Source: Magnetococcales bacterium
GTDB lineage: Bacteria > Pseudomonadota > Magnetococcia > Magnetococcales > JADFWU01
DNA length: 64,000 bases
Direction of reading: 5' to 3'
Assembly: GCA_015234045.1 (NCBI GenBank)
Contig: JADFWU010000001.1
Coordinates: forward strand, 124,001 to 188,000
Part shown: positions 1 to 8,526 of the stretch, in pieces
How the letters are laid out: each line of letters opens with the position of its first letter
How positions within the stretch are numbered: position 1 is the first letter of the stretch
Position numbers and translations under genes: made by a program
The notes under the pieces: generated by a model
The model's database searches: none
Told to the model about the DNA's origin: nothing
The model's input: only the letters and a program-made list of their open reading frames with translations

Positions 1-793
1 TAACAGTGCCTGTGGGCAACATGATGCCGATGTTTTTTTCTGTATCAGCAACAACATCATCAATCATTCGACCAATTAGCTGAGAACGAAAAAGAGTCGA
101 ACGCAGCGTAAAGGAAAGGCCAAGGGAGTCACTGATAACGGGTTTAGTTGGATCGTGGGTTTGAGCGGTTTGGGTTAGCTTTTTCCATAGATTGACCGGC
201 TTGGAAAGCTGTGCCTGTGTGCGCGCTTCACTGATGGCATAACCAAGTGCTAATGCATAAGTCGTTGTGGAGGTCCGTACTGAGAATTCGGGTAGCAATA
301 TCTTGTAAGAGTAGATATGACCCGAACAAATGGACAATCTGTTTTGAGTGAAATGAGGTTGAAGCAGTCTGTCTGGCAGAGGGGTACAGAGAACCTGTGG
401 ATTAATACCACACTTTTTCGCAAGCTGCATCGGCCAGGCCAACGTTTTGATTGCCGTTGGATTTTGAGGCGGTACTGTTTCCGGGAAGACGACAATATCT
501 CCGCCGTTGATGAGATGATTGCTGAGTCTTTCCAGCTGTTTTGCTGAGATTTCATAGATGGGTTTTTCGAATGAAAAAAATAAATTTTTCAGATGGTGGT
601 CAGGTGGTGGAAAAATCTTACAAGAGGAAGAGAACAGGCTGAAAAAAGCCCAGGCATTCAGTTTGGTTGGAAAATGCCCGGTCACTACAAATAGCTGACC
701 CTGTGAAGTCTGGTACCTATCAGAAAGCGGTTTTGTGTGCCAGAACAGGCGGGCTATCTGACGACCGATCGCGCTGATAATACGTGCCTTCAT
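1..793 (-). CDS. Aas-like acyltransferase/acyl-ACP synthetase, 5' part (runs off left edge)
   Basis: An uninterrupted minus-strand frame of 264 codons opens with ATG at 793, has GGAGG about 10 nt upstream, and leaves the window at base 1. The order of segments follows E. coli Aas (2-acylglycerophosphoethanolamine acyltransferase/acyl-ACP synthetase). There is a short hydrophobic acyltransferase-like part with VVTGH at residues 36-40 and VVFPE at 101-105. A linker follows with LWKKL and DSLGLSFTLRSTLFRSQLIG, and then the start of the AMP-binding part (GIMLPTGTV at the edge). Aas remodels lysophospholipid at the inner membrane. The acyltransferase half looks degenerate: the HX4D Asp is Leu and FPEG is FPET. 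A 7-A run at 574-580 keeps the frame intact. The AMP-binding core and C-terminus lie outside the window, so the name is by family resemblance only. Confidence 0.6.
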   Translation of the reverse strand, partial: MKARIISAIGRQIARLFWHTKPLSDRYQTSQGQLFVVTGHFPTKLNAWAFFSLFSSSCKIFPPPDHHLKNLFFSFEKPIYEISAKQLERLSNHLINGGDIVVFPETVPPQNPTAIKTLAWPMQLAKKCGINPQVLCTPLPDRLLQPHFTQNRLSICSGHIYSYKILLPEFSVRTSTTTYALALGYAISEARTQAQLSKPVNLWKKLTQTAQTHDPTKPVISDSLGLSFTLRSTLFRSQLIGRMIDDVVADTEKNIGIMLPTGTV

Positions 794-800
794 GAAGGGA

Positions 801-838
801 AAGCCTCCATCCACCCAGATATATGTGGAGGGAGGCTT
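801..838 (-). terminator. 14-bp hairpin between rubrerythrin and the Aas-like gene
   Basis: AAGCCTCCATCCAC (801-814) pairs with GTGGAGGGAGGCTT (825-838), 13 of 14 positions, around a 10-nt loop. It lies 18 bases past the rubrerythrin stop. It has only a short T run after the stem (TTTCCC) and could terminate or attenuate. On the minus strand its 3' arm carries the GGAGG that serves as ribosome binding site of the next gene. Confidence 0.6.
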
Positions 839-855
839 GCTCCCATCATGACAGG

Positions 856-1338
856 TTACAGAGCCACGCGGTCTGCTTCATCCATACCGATATTGCGGAG
901 ATTGCGGGTAAGGATTTCGGCGTGCTCTTTTTCTTCGTCTGCGAGTTCCTGACAGAATTGCTTCAGAGCGTCATCTTTGGCTTCTTCGACCATGTCAGCA
1001 TAGTTCTTACGGGCGGTTTCTTCCATGGCGATGGCTAGGTTGAACACTTGCTCCATGGTGCCGTTTTTGATGATTTTATTCTCTTTTTTCGGGATGATTT
1101 CATCATCTTTTACGGCTTTGTCCAGCTTCTTAAGGTAGCCGTCCCAGTCATAGTCAAGACCAGCACCTTTTGCTTTCTTTGCGATCACACGGGCGTGGTC
1201 ATCTTCCATGTCCACAAATTCCAGAAAAAGCATACGTGCTTCGTCATTTGTGGTCTCTTCTGCGGCGAGCCGATAGAAGTTGGCTGCTTTGACCTCATTG
1301 AAGATGGCGTTTTTGAACAACTCAGTCGCTTTGCTCAT
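856..1338 (-). CDS. Rubrerythrin-type ferritin-like diiron protein
   Basis: A 160-aa four-helix-bundle protein. Paired ExxH-type ligands are visible: NEVKAANFYRLAAEE in helix 1, EFVDMEDDHARV in helix 2, AIAMEETARKNYADMVEEA in helix 3 and ELADEEKEHAEI in helix 4. Family members reduce peroxide with a diiron centre in the cytoplasm. There is no C-terminal rubredoxin (CxxC) domain, so this is the short erythrin form and would need a separate electron donor. ATG at 1338 is preferred, with GGA 5-6 nt upstream. An in-frame GTG at 1353 would add five residues (MELEI). It is transcribed away from the radical SAM gene; the 240-bp spacer between them is AT-rich and holds the divergent promoters. Confidence 0.85.
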   Translation of the reverse strand: MSKATELFKNAIFNEVKAANFYRLAAEETTNDEARMLFLEFVDMEDDHARVIAKKAKGAGLDYDWDGYLKKLDKAVKDDEIIPKKENKIIKNGTMEQVFNLAIAMEETARKNYADMVEEAKDDALKQFCQELADEEKEHAEILTRNLRNIGMDEADRVAL

Positions 1339-1582
1339 AATTTCCAATTCCACTCCGAATTTCGCAGCTGGGCAGGTTGAAACATCGGTCTGCCAGTCAG
1401 TTTAGAAGCGTCTTTGAGTAATTCAATAGACGTGCATAAAAAGACGATACTTCAGCTGCTTTTATGATTATATTATCTTCGCGCGTATATTAAGACACAT
1501 CATGATAATGAATTCAACGGAATATATGTGTAAAAGATCTGGAAAATGCCTATCTTGAAGTGGAGAATGAGGTTTGGCCATC

Positions 1583-2650
1583 ATGAAACCAGTAGGCTAT
1601 TGGCATACTCTTGATAATGGACGCATACAGTGCGACCTCTGTCCGCGACACTGCCAAATGAAGGATGGTCAGCGGGGTTTGTGTTTTGTACGTGCCAGAG
1701 AGGGCGATACGCTTGTATTGACCACCTATGGTCGGTCCAGCGGTTTTTGTGTTGATCCTATTGAGAAAAAGCCGTTGAACCATTTTCTGCCCGGCACACC
1801 AATTTTTTCATTTGGCACGGCGGGTTGTAATCTGGTCTGTAAATTTTGCCAAAACTGGCATATCAGTAAGTCAAGGCAGATGGATTCCATGGCGGACCAG
1901 GCCAGTCCAGAGATGATCGCTCAGGCCTGTGAGCAATTGAAATGTCGGAGTGTGGCGTATACCTACAATGATCCGGTGATCTTTATGGAGTATGCCGTGG
2001 ATGTGGCGCAAGCGTGCCGGGAAAAAGGGGTGATGTCTGTTGCGGTTACTGCGGGTTATATTGATCCCAAACCCAGGGAAAATTTTTTTCGTCATATGGA
2101 TGCGGCTAATGTGGATTTGAAGGCATTCAGCGAACGGTTCTATAAAAAACTGACCGGAAGCCGTCTGCAACCTATTCTGGAAACATTGGAGTATATCAAG
2201 CATGAAACCAATGTTTGGCTTGAGTTAACAACGCTGTTGATTCCCGGTGAAAATGATTCGGATGCTGAACTGGATGCGATGACGCGCTGGGTTGTCGATC
2301 GTTTGGGACCGGATGTGCCCTTGCACTTTACCGCTTTTACACCAACTTGGAAGTTGACTGATAGACCGAGAACGCCGCCCGCGACGCTGAATCGTGCGCG
2401 CAATATTGCCAAGGCCAATGGTGTTCGGCACGCCTACACCGGTAACGTTCATGATAGTGATGGTGGCAGTACTTATTGTCATGGTTGTGGTAACATCGTG
2501 ATCGGACGTGCTTCTTGGACGCTTTCTCAATGGAATTTAACACCTGAAGGGCGTTGTTTGCACTGTGGAGAGGCTTGTCCCGGCGTGTTTGAAGCCAAAC
2601 CCGGAACATGGGGTGCGCGTCGGGCACCGGTTCGTTTCCAGCAGAAGTAG
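1583..2650 (+). CDS. amrS: AmmeMemoRadiSam-type radical SAM enzyme (AmrS-like)
   Basis: A 355-aa protein. The radical SAM cluster motif GCNLVCKFCQNW puts the three cluster cysteines at 82, 86 and 89. An N-terminal cysteine group (CDLCPRHC, residues 17-24, plus C34) and a C-terminal pair-rich tail (YCHGCG, CLHCGEAC) are typical of the AmmeMemoRadiSam/PflA-like family. The reaction of AmrS is not established; the family is normally encoded with AmmeMemoSam partners (AMMECR1, Memo), which are absent here. ATG at 1583 has GAGG 10 nt upstream; a TTG at 1574 is an alternative start. The permease gene follows after 40 bp on the same strand and may be cotranscribed. Confidence 0.8.
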   Translation: MKPVGYWHTLDNGRIQCDLCPRHCQMKDGQRGLCFVRAREGDTLVLTTYGRSSGFCVDPIEKKPLNHFLPGTPIFSFGTAGCNLVCKFCQNWHISKSRQMDSMADQASPEMIAQACEQLKCRSVAYTYNDPVIFMEYAVDVAQACREKGVMSVAVTAGYIDPKPRENFFRHMDAANVDLKAFSERFYKKLTGSRLQPILETLEYIKHETNVWLELTTLLIPGENDSDAELDAMTRWVVDRLGPDVPLHFTAFTPTWKLTDRPRTPPATLNRARNIAKANGVRHAYTGNVHDSDGGSTYCHGCGNIVIGRASWTLSQWNLTPEGRCLHCGEACPGVFEAKPGTWGARRAPVRFQQK

Positions 2651-2690
2651 AATATGTTGAGTCAATTTTTATGCTGTTCAAGGAGTTATT

Positions 2691-3923
2691 GTGAGCGCTT
2701 TTGTCGATAATTTTCTGCGTGTCTTATTGGATTCAGCTCCTTGGTTGCTGTTGGGTATGATTATCTCGGGTATTCTGAAAGCTTGGATTCCTCAAGAGAA
2801 GTTGAGTCGCTGGTTTGGTAAACCGGGTGCTGGTTCGGTGATCAAGGCCGCCTTGGCGGGTGCGCCGCTGCCGTTGTGTTCCTGTGGTGTCTTGCCGGTT
2901 GCCTTGGGGCTTCGGCGTGGTGGTGGATCAAAAGGCGCAACCGTTTCTTTTTTGATTGCCACACCTGAGACTGGTGTTGACTCTATTGCCATTTCCTATG
3001 CGCTTCTTGGGCCGGTCATGGCTGTTGTTCGGCCTATTGCTGCATTGATCAGTGCCATTGTCGCTGGTTTATTGGTTCTGTTTACCGAGCGTTTTGATAA
3101 AGAGATAGCACCACCTGCCGCAGCAAAAAGAATGTCCATTCCTATTGCTTCCGGTTCTGGAGGGGTTGGGCCAGCCATCCCGGTTACACCACCAACCAAG
3201 ACGGTGAGTGCCACCATTCCCATTACACCACCTTCTGGCACCATTCCTATTGCTTCTGTCTCTCCAATAGTGCCTATTGGTGTTGCGTCTGTTGAGAAAC
3301 CGGCTGACTCTGATGGCTGTGGCTGTGGTTGTGGTGACAGTGACGCTGAAACAGCGGATGCAGCAAAAGAACCTGGTTTTGTGTCAAAGACATTGACCGG
3401 TTTGCATTACTCTTTTACCAATATCCTTGATGATATTATGCCATGGTTGATCGTTGGCCTGGTTGGTGCTGCTCTGGTGGCGACACTGGTGCCCAGTGAA
3501 GCGTTGGCGGAATATGGTTCTGGTCCTATGGCCATGATTGTAATGGCTTTGATTGGTGTGCCAATGTACATCTGTGCAACGGCTTCAACACCTCTGGCGG
3601 CGGCTATGCTACATGTCGGTGTTTCTCCGGGTGCTATTTTGGTGTTCCTCTTGGCTGGGCCTGCAACCAATATCGGTACACTGGGTGTGGTACGCAAAGA
3701 GTTGGGCTCCAGGGCGTTGATTGCCTATCTTGTTGGTATTGTTGGTGGTGCTATTTTGCTTGGGCTTGCCATGGATCCGCTATTGCAGTTAATGGGATGG
3801 GAAGTAACGCCCGCAGAAAATATTATGGAACATGCTGTGGGTGTCTGGATCGCCTGGGTATCAACCTTCATTCTGATCTTCATGGCTATACCACCATGTA
3901 GGCGTTTGATAGGCATTAAATAA
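2691..3923 (+). CDS. SO_0444-type Cu/Zn efflux permease
   Basis: A 410-aa membrane protein with GTG start and AAGGAG 6 nt upstream. Two halves of membrane helices flank a long soluble linker. The first half carries PLPLCSCGVLPVALG (two cysteines in or near the membrane, C63 and C65) and the second carries PMYICATASTPLAAAML. This matches the permease/DUF318 family that includes SO_0444-like Cu/Zn exporters and ArsP. The linker (residues about 145-225) repeats IPIxS and IPITPP-like units and ends in a cysteine/glycine cluster, DGCGCGCGDSD, probably a metal-binding site facing the cytosol. It sits between the radical SAM gene and a Fur-family regulator, a context that fits metal handling. Confidence 0.75.
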   Translation: MSAFVDNFLRVLLDSAPWLLLGMIISGILKAWIPQEKLSRWFGKPGAGSVIKAALAGAPLPLCSCGVLPVALGLRRGGGSKGATVSFLIATPETGVDSIAISYALLGPVMAVVRPIAALISAIVAGLLVLFTERFDKEIAPPAAAKRMSIPIASGSGGVGPAIPVTPPTKTVSATIPITPPSGTIPIASVSPIVPIGVASVEKPADSDGCGCGCGDSDAETADAAKEPGFVSKTLTGLHYSFTNILDDIMPWLIVGLVGAALVATLVPSEALAEYGSGPMAMIVMALIGVPMYICATASTPLAAAMLHVGVSPGAILVFLLAGPATNIGTLGVVRKELGSRALIAYLVGIVGGAILLGLAMDPLLQLMGWEVTPAENIMEHAVGVWIAWVSTFILIFMAIPPCRRLIGIK

Positions 3924-4015
3924 TAGAAAATATTTGGAACTAAAAGCCAATACATACTATCGCGATAGAAAGAGTGAAAGAGGGTGATTGTTAACGCACG
4001 CTCACAAAGAGTTTG

Positions 4016-4044
4016 TTTTCAGAAATGAGAAAATAGCCTATAAT
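4016..4044 (+). promoter_or_regulatory. Putative sigma-70 promoter of fur
   Basis: A perfect TATAAT (4039-4044) lies 17 bp after a weak -35, TTTTCA (4016-4021). It is 94 bp before the fur start, within a 214-bp spacer that holds no gene. Confidence 0.45.
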
Positions 4045-4137
4045 TGCGCAGGCATATATTTATATCGAAACGGGTTATGAATTCTGAAAGCGTTTCAGAG
4101 CCAATTTTCCTGAGTCACTGTATTGATAAGGAAGACC

Positions 4138-4575
4138 ATGGATATCAGTAATAATTTAAGGAAAGCAGGCCTTAAAGCGACGCTTCCACGCCTGAAAATT
4201 CTAGGCTTATTCAATCGCAATCCCAAAATGCATCTCTCCGCTGAAGAGGTTTATAAAAAACTTCTCAATGATGGTGATGAGATCGGATTGGCAACAGTCT
4301 ATCGGGTTTTGACACAGTTTGAAGGTGCAGATTTGTTAGTGCGGCACTTTTTCGAAGGAGGTAAAGCTGTCTTTGAACTCAACCGTGGTATTCACCACGA
4401 TCACCTTGTCTGTTTGCAGTGTGGTAAGGTTGAGGAGTTCTTAGATGATGTGATTGAAGATCGTCAGAGAAAATTGGTCAATGAGATGGGATTCACGCTT
4501 AAGGATCACTCGTTGTATATCTTTGCAGACTGTAATAAATCTGACTGTCCGAACAAACCAAATCGGGATGACTAG
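4138..4575 (+). CDS. fur: Fur-family ferric uptake regulator
   Basis: A 145-aa protein with ATG at 4138 preceded by AAGGAAGACC. The winged-helix part contains LKATLPRLKIL and IGLATVYRVLTQFEGADLL, the canonical Fur recognition helix. The dimerisation/metal part has the His cluster IHHDHLVCLQCGKVEEF and a second cysteine pair, CNKSDCPN, near the C-terminus (structural zinc). Fur represses iron-uptake genes when loaded with Fe(II). The length and the HHDHLVC motif favour Fur over Zur or PerR. It is followed by a palindromic repeat and a strong bidirectional terminator. Confidence 0.93.
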   Translation: MDISNNLRKAGLKATLPRLKILGLFNRNPKMHLSAEEVYKKLLNDGDEIGLATVYRVLTQFEGADLLVRHFFEGGKAVFELNRGIHHDHLVCLQCGKVEEFLDDVIEDRQRKLVNEMGFTLKDHSLYIFADCNKSDCPNKPNRDD

Positions 4576-4635
4576 ACGCTGTTTTTTTGACTGATGATGA
4601 TTTAGTGGTTTCGTCTAAAATTTGAACAGTCAGCC

Positions 4636-4757
4636 GTTCCAGCCCTGGTGATGTTTTTGCTCTGATGATCTGCTTCGCATATCAAAAGCGGCGCAAAAAT
4701 ATCATCAGGGCTTCCAGTCAGGTTGTGATTCATTGTCTAATTTCGGATCGAAATCAC
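4636..4757. repeat. Dispersed palindromic repeat, family A, copy 1
   Basis: A 122-bp sequence that recurs at 23578-23699 with 13 mismatches (about 89% identity). AGCCCTGGTGATGTTTTTGC (4641-4660) pairs with GCAAAAATATCATCAGGGCT (4693-4712) over 20 bp with two G-U-compatible positions. The 32-nt loop is the best conserved part. Both copies lie in spacers downstream of plus-strand genes. No open frame is shared. Confidence 0.8.
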
Positions 4758-4762
4758 GATAC

Positions 4763-4799
4763 AAAAAAAGGCGGACAATTAATATGTCCGCCTTTTTTT
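4763..4799. terminator. Bidirectional rho-independent terminator between fur and GTPase gene
   Basis: AAAAAAAGGCGGACA (4763-4777) and TGTCCGCCTTTTTTT (4785-4799) form a perfect 15-bp stem with a 7-nt loop and T-tracts on both strands. It serves the convergent fur and GTPase genes. Confidence 0.95.
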
Positions 4800-4823
4800 G
4801 TAATTGACCACACTCTAACTTAA

Positions 4824-6368
4824 CTAGGCATCACTTTTTGTTTGTTCTTTCTTTTTAGAGGAAAGATCAAGATCAGCACTGCCTGTGGGCACTTCCAACA
4901 CAATCTTAGGGTTGGATGCACCGGCGTGTCCTGAGGGATTAGTGAATTGGTCGTTGAGATTCTGGACGAAGATATCTGTATCCTTCAGAACCTTTAGAAT
5001 CTTCTTGTTGGACCGTTTGCTCCAGCCAGCGGGCCGTTTATTGAAAACGGAACGCCAGATTTCCGTACTACGGCCAAAGCAGCCTCGGACCATAGACAGT
5101 GTATCATTGTCCTTGATGGTTTTTTCCAAGGTGCGGCTCACACGCCAACCGGCAAATTTGCGTACAAGATGGTGTAGATAGCCTATGACACCGAGAACAC
5201 CCACACCAGCGGCGACCGAGAGCATTTTATAGGTCATGTCCCAGCCCATCCACATATCAAGCGTGGGGAGTTGGGGGAGTTGCTCCATGGTTAAAAGCAT
5301 GCCGCCAATGCCTAGTGCCAGGAGACCAAAGACGATGGCATCCATTACCAGGACGTTTTTACGCCATTTGGTTAGCAGATTGGTCACAATCGGAGCGGCT
5401 TCATCCTGAAGCGTACGGGCAGTTTGTTCAAGCACACCGATGATTCGATAAGCCCGTTCCACTTCAACACGATGGATACGGCGGCCAATCTCTTCCATGT
5501 CTGCGGCGCGTTTCTCTTCATAGCGCTTGCGCGTTGATGGGTCATCGATGGGGTTGGCTGCATCAAGATTATAGATTTGATAGAAACGTCCAGCAGTCAG
5601 TCCTGACTGAGCCAGAGCGCGTTGCCAAGCGGCAACCACATCTTCCAGATTGTCATCTCTGGCGGTGCAATCCACCTGATTGAGAATGAACAGGAATTTG
5701 TTGGAATCAGACCGATGTATGGTTTTAGCTACCAGGTGATCCAGGGTATCCTTCATGGCACCGGGTTCCGGGTGACGGGCATCGAAAAACACCAGTACCA
5801 GATCCGACAGATCCATGATGTGATCGGTGATACGCAACGTTGAATTGCGTTGGGCATCGGCATCAAAACCAGGGGAGTCAATGACGATTTTACCGCGTAG
5901 TCGCTCGGTTGGGCAGGTTTTCAGTTGCAGGTAGGCATCAATCCGCTTGCCTTCGCCTTTAACCACCTGATCAATTTCACGACTGATCTGATAGAAGGGA
6001 AAGCGCGGGTCCGCATCCAATGCAATGCCGGGCAGGGTGTGTACCTGACCTTCTTTGCTATAGCAAACAACGGTAAATTTATCGTCAACCGCTTGATTAC
6101 CGGTCCGTTGAATAGGAACCTCAAGAAAGCTGTTGATGAATGATGACTTACCCGATGAAAAAGTGCCAAGGATAGAAATCAGTGGCCACCAGGGTACACG
6201 GGTAGCGAAGGATTCATCCCGCTTAAGTACGCCCATCCGATAGGCGACTTTGTCCAATTCCCGAAAGCCTTGTACCACTTGCAAGAGGACAGGATTTTCC
6301 TGTTTAAGGTGTTTTTCCAGACTGTATATGCGCCGTTCCAGTTGGCTGCTCATACTTCCAATCAGCAT
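4824..6368 (-). CDS. Membrane-associated dynamin-like GTPase
   Basis: A 514-aa protein starting at ATG 6368 (GGAG 8 nt upstream); the frame stays open further upstream but with no family-like sequence. G1 is GTFSSGKSSF (68-77), G3 is IDSPGFDAD, G4 is LNQVD. After the G domain come helical segments and two hydrophobic stretches (IVFGLLALGIGGMLLT and LSVAAGVGVLGVIGYLHHLV), a layout seen in bacterial dynamin-like and YfjP-type GTPases that act on membranes. The C-terminus is charged and soluble. The exact role cannot be told. Its tail meets the shared terminator with fur. Confidence 0.75.
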   Translation of the reverse strand: MLIGSMSSQLERRIYSLEKHLKQENPVLLQVVQGFRELDKVAYRMGVLKRDESFATRVPWWPLISILGTFSSGKSSFINSFLEVPIQRTGNQAVDDKFTVVCYSKEGQVHTLPGIALDADPRFPFYQISREIDQVVKGEGKRIDAYLQLKTCPTERLRGKIVIDSPGFDADAQRNSTLRITDHIMDLSDLVLVFFDARHPEPGAMKDTLDHLVAKTIHRSDSNKFLFILNQVDCTARDDNLEDVVAAWQRALAQSGLTAGRFYQIYNLDAANPIDDPSTRKRYEEKRAADMEEIGRRIHRVEVERAYRIIGVLEQTARTLQDEAAPIVTNLLTKWRKNVLVMDAIVFGLLALGIGGMLLTMEQLPQLPTLDMWMGWDMTYKMLSVAAGVGVLGVIGYLHHLVRKFAGWRVSRTLEKTIKDNDTLSMVRGCFGRSTEIWRSVFNKRPAGWSKRSNKKILKVLKDTDIFVQNLNDQFTNPSGHAGASNPKIVLEVPTGSADLDLSSKKKEQTKSDA

Positions 6369-6653
6369 AGGGGGTTCTCCAGGGCTGCATGAACGCTTTA
6401 GATCAATCAGGTAAATATCGCATGATTTTTTTTCAATTGCGAGAGATTGCGATAAATTTTCCCGCAGAAATGGCAATAGGAGACCGTATCCGTGGAATTT
6501 GGTACGTCGTCCATGGAAATCTATACTTATGCATCTTAAGCTAATCAGCAACAGAGAGGTAGAGATGATGCTATCTTCCGACCTCGAAGCCGATGAGACG
6601 ACTTTCACGGTATATCCAAAAACAGAAGATAATCCCATGGTGAATGAAACGCG

Positions 6654-6989
6654 ATGAAAAAATCGACTATCACGGTGTTACTGTTGACTTTTACGCTGAT
6701 TGTTGTCGGCATGGAGTTGTTAGTATTTAATTTATTTAAGGATAAACAGCAGATTCTTATCGCCGACAAGGCTGTTCCTATATATAAAGGATGGTTAGAG
6801 GAAACGGATAAAATCAAAATTGGTCAACTGGAAGCAGGTGTCCAGGTGCCGGTTGTGAAGATTCGCTACGGTAAAGAGTATATGGCACTGCCCCAGGGAT
6901 TTATGGTGATTCAGATCCAGATGGATGAAGAAAAAACCGGATGGGTCTTTTATGAAGATGGATTGAAAATGTTGAATGCTGAAAAATAA
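6654..6989 (+). CDS. Small signal-anchored hypothetical protein upstream of gltA
   Basis: A 111-aa protein with one N-terminal hydrophobic helix (TITVLLLTFTLIVVGMELLV, residues 5-24) and a soluble, beta-rich exported part containing GWVFYEDGLKML, reminiscent of an SH3-like fold though not assignable. GGTGA lies upstream of ATG 6654. gltA follows after 39 bp, so the two may share a transcript. I do not recognise the family. Confidence 0.6.
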   Translation: MKKSTITVLLLTFTLIVVGMELLVFNLFKDKQQILIADKAVPIYKGWLEETDKIKIGQLEAGVQVPVVKIRYGKEYMALPQGFMVIQIQMDEEKTGWVFYEDGLKMLNAEK

Positions 6990-7028
6990 AAATTAATAGA
7001 GTCAGGCGTTATTTGGAGGTATGGAAGA

Positions 7029-8327
7029 ATGAGCAAGGAAACGTTGACCATTCGTGACAATCGTACCGGCCAGGAGATGGTGTTGCCAATTCAACAAGGC
7101 ACGTCCGGTCCTCCAGTTGTAGACATTACGAAGCTATACAAAAATTTCGGGTTGTTTACATTTGATCCGGGCTTTCGTGCAACGGCATCTTGTGAAAGTA
7201 AAATCACTTTTATTGATGGTGATCAGGGCATACTGCTTTATCGTGGCTATCCCATTGATCAGTTGGCAGAGAAAAGTACCTTTTTAGAAGTGTGCTACTT
7301 GCTGATGCATGGTGAATTGCCCAATCAGAACCAATTTGACGACTATGTCAAACTGGTTACTGAGCACACCATGTTGCACGAACAGATTCTCAACTTCTAT
7401 CGGGGATATCGTCGGGATGCCCATCCCATGGCGATTATGGTTGGTGTCGTGGGTGCGCTTTCGGCGTTTTATCATGATTCCCTGGACGTGCATGATCCAC
7501 GGCATCGTGAGATTTCAGCATTTCGTCTGATTGCCAAGATTCCCACCATTGCTGCCGCTTCTTACAAATATTCCATCGGTCAGCCCTTTGTTTATCCGAG
7601 GAATGATCTGAGCTATTCGGAAAATTTCCTGCACATGCTGTTTTCTGGACCGTGTCAGGAGTACACAGTTTCTCCGGCGATGGCGCGGGCCATGGATATC
7701 ATCATGATTCTGCATGCGGATCATGAACAGAATGCCTCAACATCCACCGTGCGTTTAGCGGGTTCGTCACTGGCTAATCCGTTTGCCGCTATTTCAGCGG
7801 GTATTGGCGCACTGTGGGGACCCGCCCATGGTGGTGCCAATGAGGCGGTGTTGAACATGTTGCATCAGATCGGTGATGAAGACAATATCGGGGCGTTTGT
7901 CAAACGGGCAAAAGATCCCAACGATCCGTTCAGATTGATGGGCTTTGGTCATCGGGTCTATAAAAACTATGATCCACGCGCCAAAGTTCTGCAAAAAGCG
8001 GCTTATGATGTTCTTGAGGAAGTTGGCCGGCATGATGATCCTTTGTTGAAGATCGCTCAGAAGCTGGAAAAAATTGCGTTGGAAGATGACTATTTTGTCA
8101 AACGTAAGCTCTATCCCAACGTTGATTTTTATTCGGGAATCATCCTCAGTGCCATGGGATTACCAACCTCAATGTTTACGGTAATCTTTGCCGTATCGCG
8201 CACCATCGGTTGGATCAGTCAGTGGATGGAGATGATTTCTCAAGAGGGGCAAGCCATTGGACGGCCACGTCAGTTGTATACTGGTACAGCACAACGGGAC
8301 TATATTCCTCTGGACAAAAGAGCGTAA
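7029..8327 (+). CDS. gltA: Citrate synthase
   Basis: A 432-aa type II (hexameric-type) citrate synthase condensing oxaloacetate and acetyl-CoA at the entry of the TCA cycle. The active-site segments are [15 protein letters not shown] (first His), [15 protein letters not shown] (second His) and NVDFYSG (catalytic Asp). The N-terminal extension with [20 protein letters not shown] is usual in proteobacteria. GGAGG stands 10 nt before ATG 7029. Confidence 0.97.
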   Translation: MSKETLTIRDNRTGQEMVLPIQQGTSGPPVVDITKLYKNFGLFTFDPGFRATASCESKITFIDGDQGILLYRGYPIDQLAEKSTFLEVCYLLMHGELPNQNQFDDYVKLVTEHTMLHEQILNFYRGYRRDAHPMAIMVGVVGALSAFYHDSLDVHDPRHREISAFRLIAKIPTIAAASYKYSIGQPFVYPRNDLSYSENFLHMLFSGPCQEYTVSPAMARAMDIIMILHADHEQNASTSTVRLAGSSLANPFAAISAGIGALWGPAHGGANEAVLNMLHQIGDEDNIGAFVKRAKDPNDPFRLMGFGHRVYKNYDPRAKVLQKAAYDVLEEVGRHDDPLLKIAQKLEKIALEDDYFVKRKLYPNVDFYSGIILSAMGLPTSMFTVIFAVSRTIGWISQWMEMISQEGQAIGRPRQLYTGTAQRDYIPLDKRA

Positions 8328-8353
8328 TTATCCTTAATCAAAAGTCTGTTCCA

Positions 8354-8382
8354 TTGACAGGATCAACGGAAATCCGCATGAT
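8354..8382 (+). promoter_or_regulatory. Putative promoter of the ilv operon
   Basis: A perfect TTGACA (8354-8359) is followed after 17 bp by CATGAT (8377-8382). The transcript would carry a leader of about 140 nt before ilvB. I see no leader peptide rich in Ile/Val/Leu codons and no T-box-like sequence there. Confidence 0.5.
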
Positions 8383-8526
8383 TTTCGTTTGCTTTGGTTG
8401 ATAACCGCCTCACAATGGGTCACCCTGGCCCGAAAGTGTTCAATGGGGTGGTTTTTCTACACAATAAACTGTTGTCGATTCAGTGGCAGGGTCGAACGGC
8501 TTTCAATCAGGTTGTATCAGGAGTGG

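Noticed and set aside
574-580. Possible frameshift in the A-run of the Aas-like gene
   Set aside because: With seven A residues the reading frame is continuous on both sides; no indel is needed.
1480-1530. Fur-box-like TGATAAT sequences upstream of rubrerythrin and the radical SAM gene
   Set aside because: Only half of the 7-1-7 palindrome is matched and AT-richness explains it.
4763-4799. Inverted repeat as an IS end
   Set aside because: Stem plus T-tracts on both strands between convergent genes is a textbook bidirectional terminator.
8328-8526. T-box or leader-peptide attenuator before ilvB
   Set aside because: No Ile/Val/Leu-rich short frame, no T-box sequence and no terminator hairpin were found.
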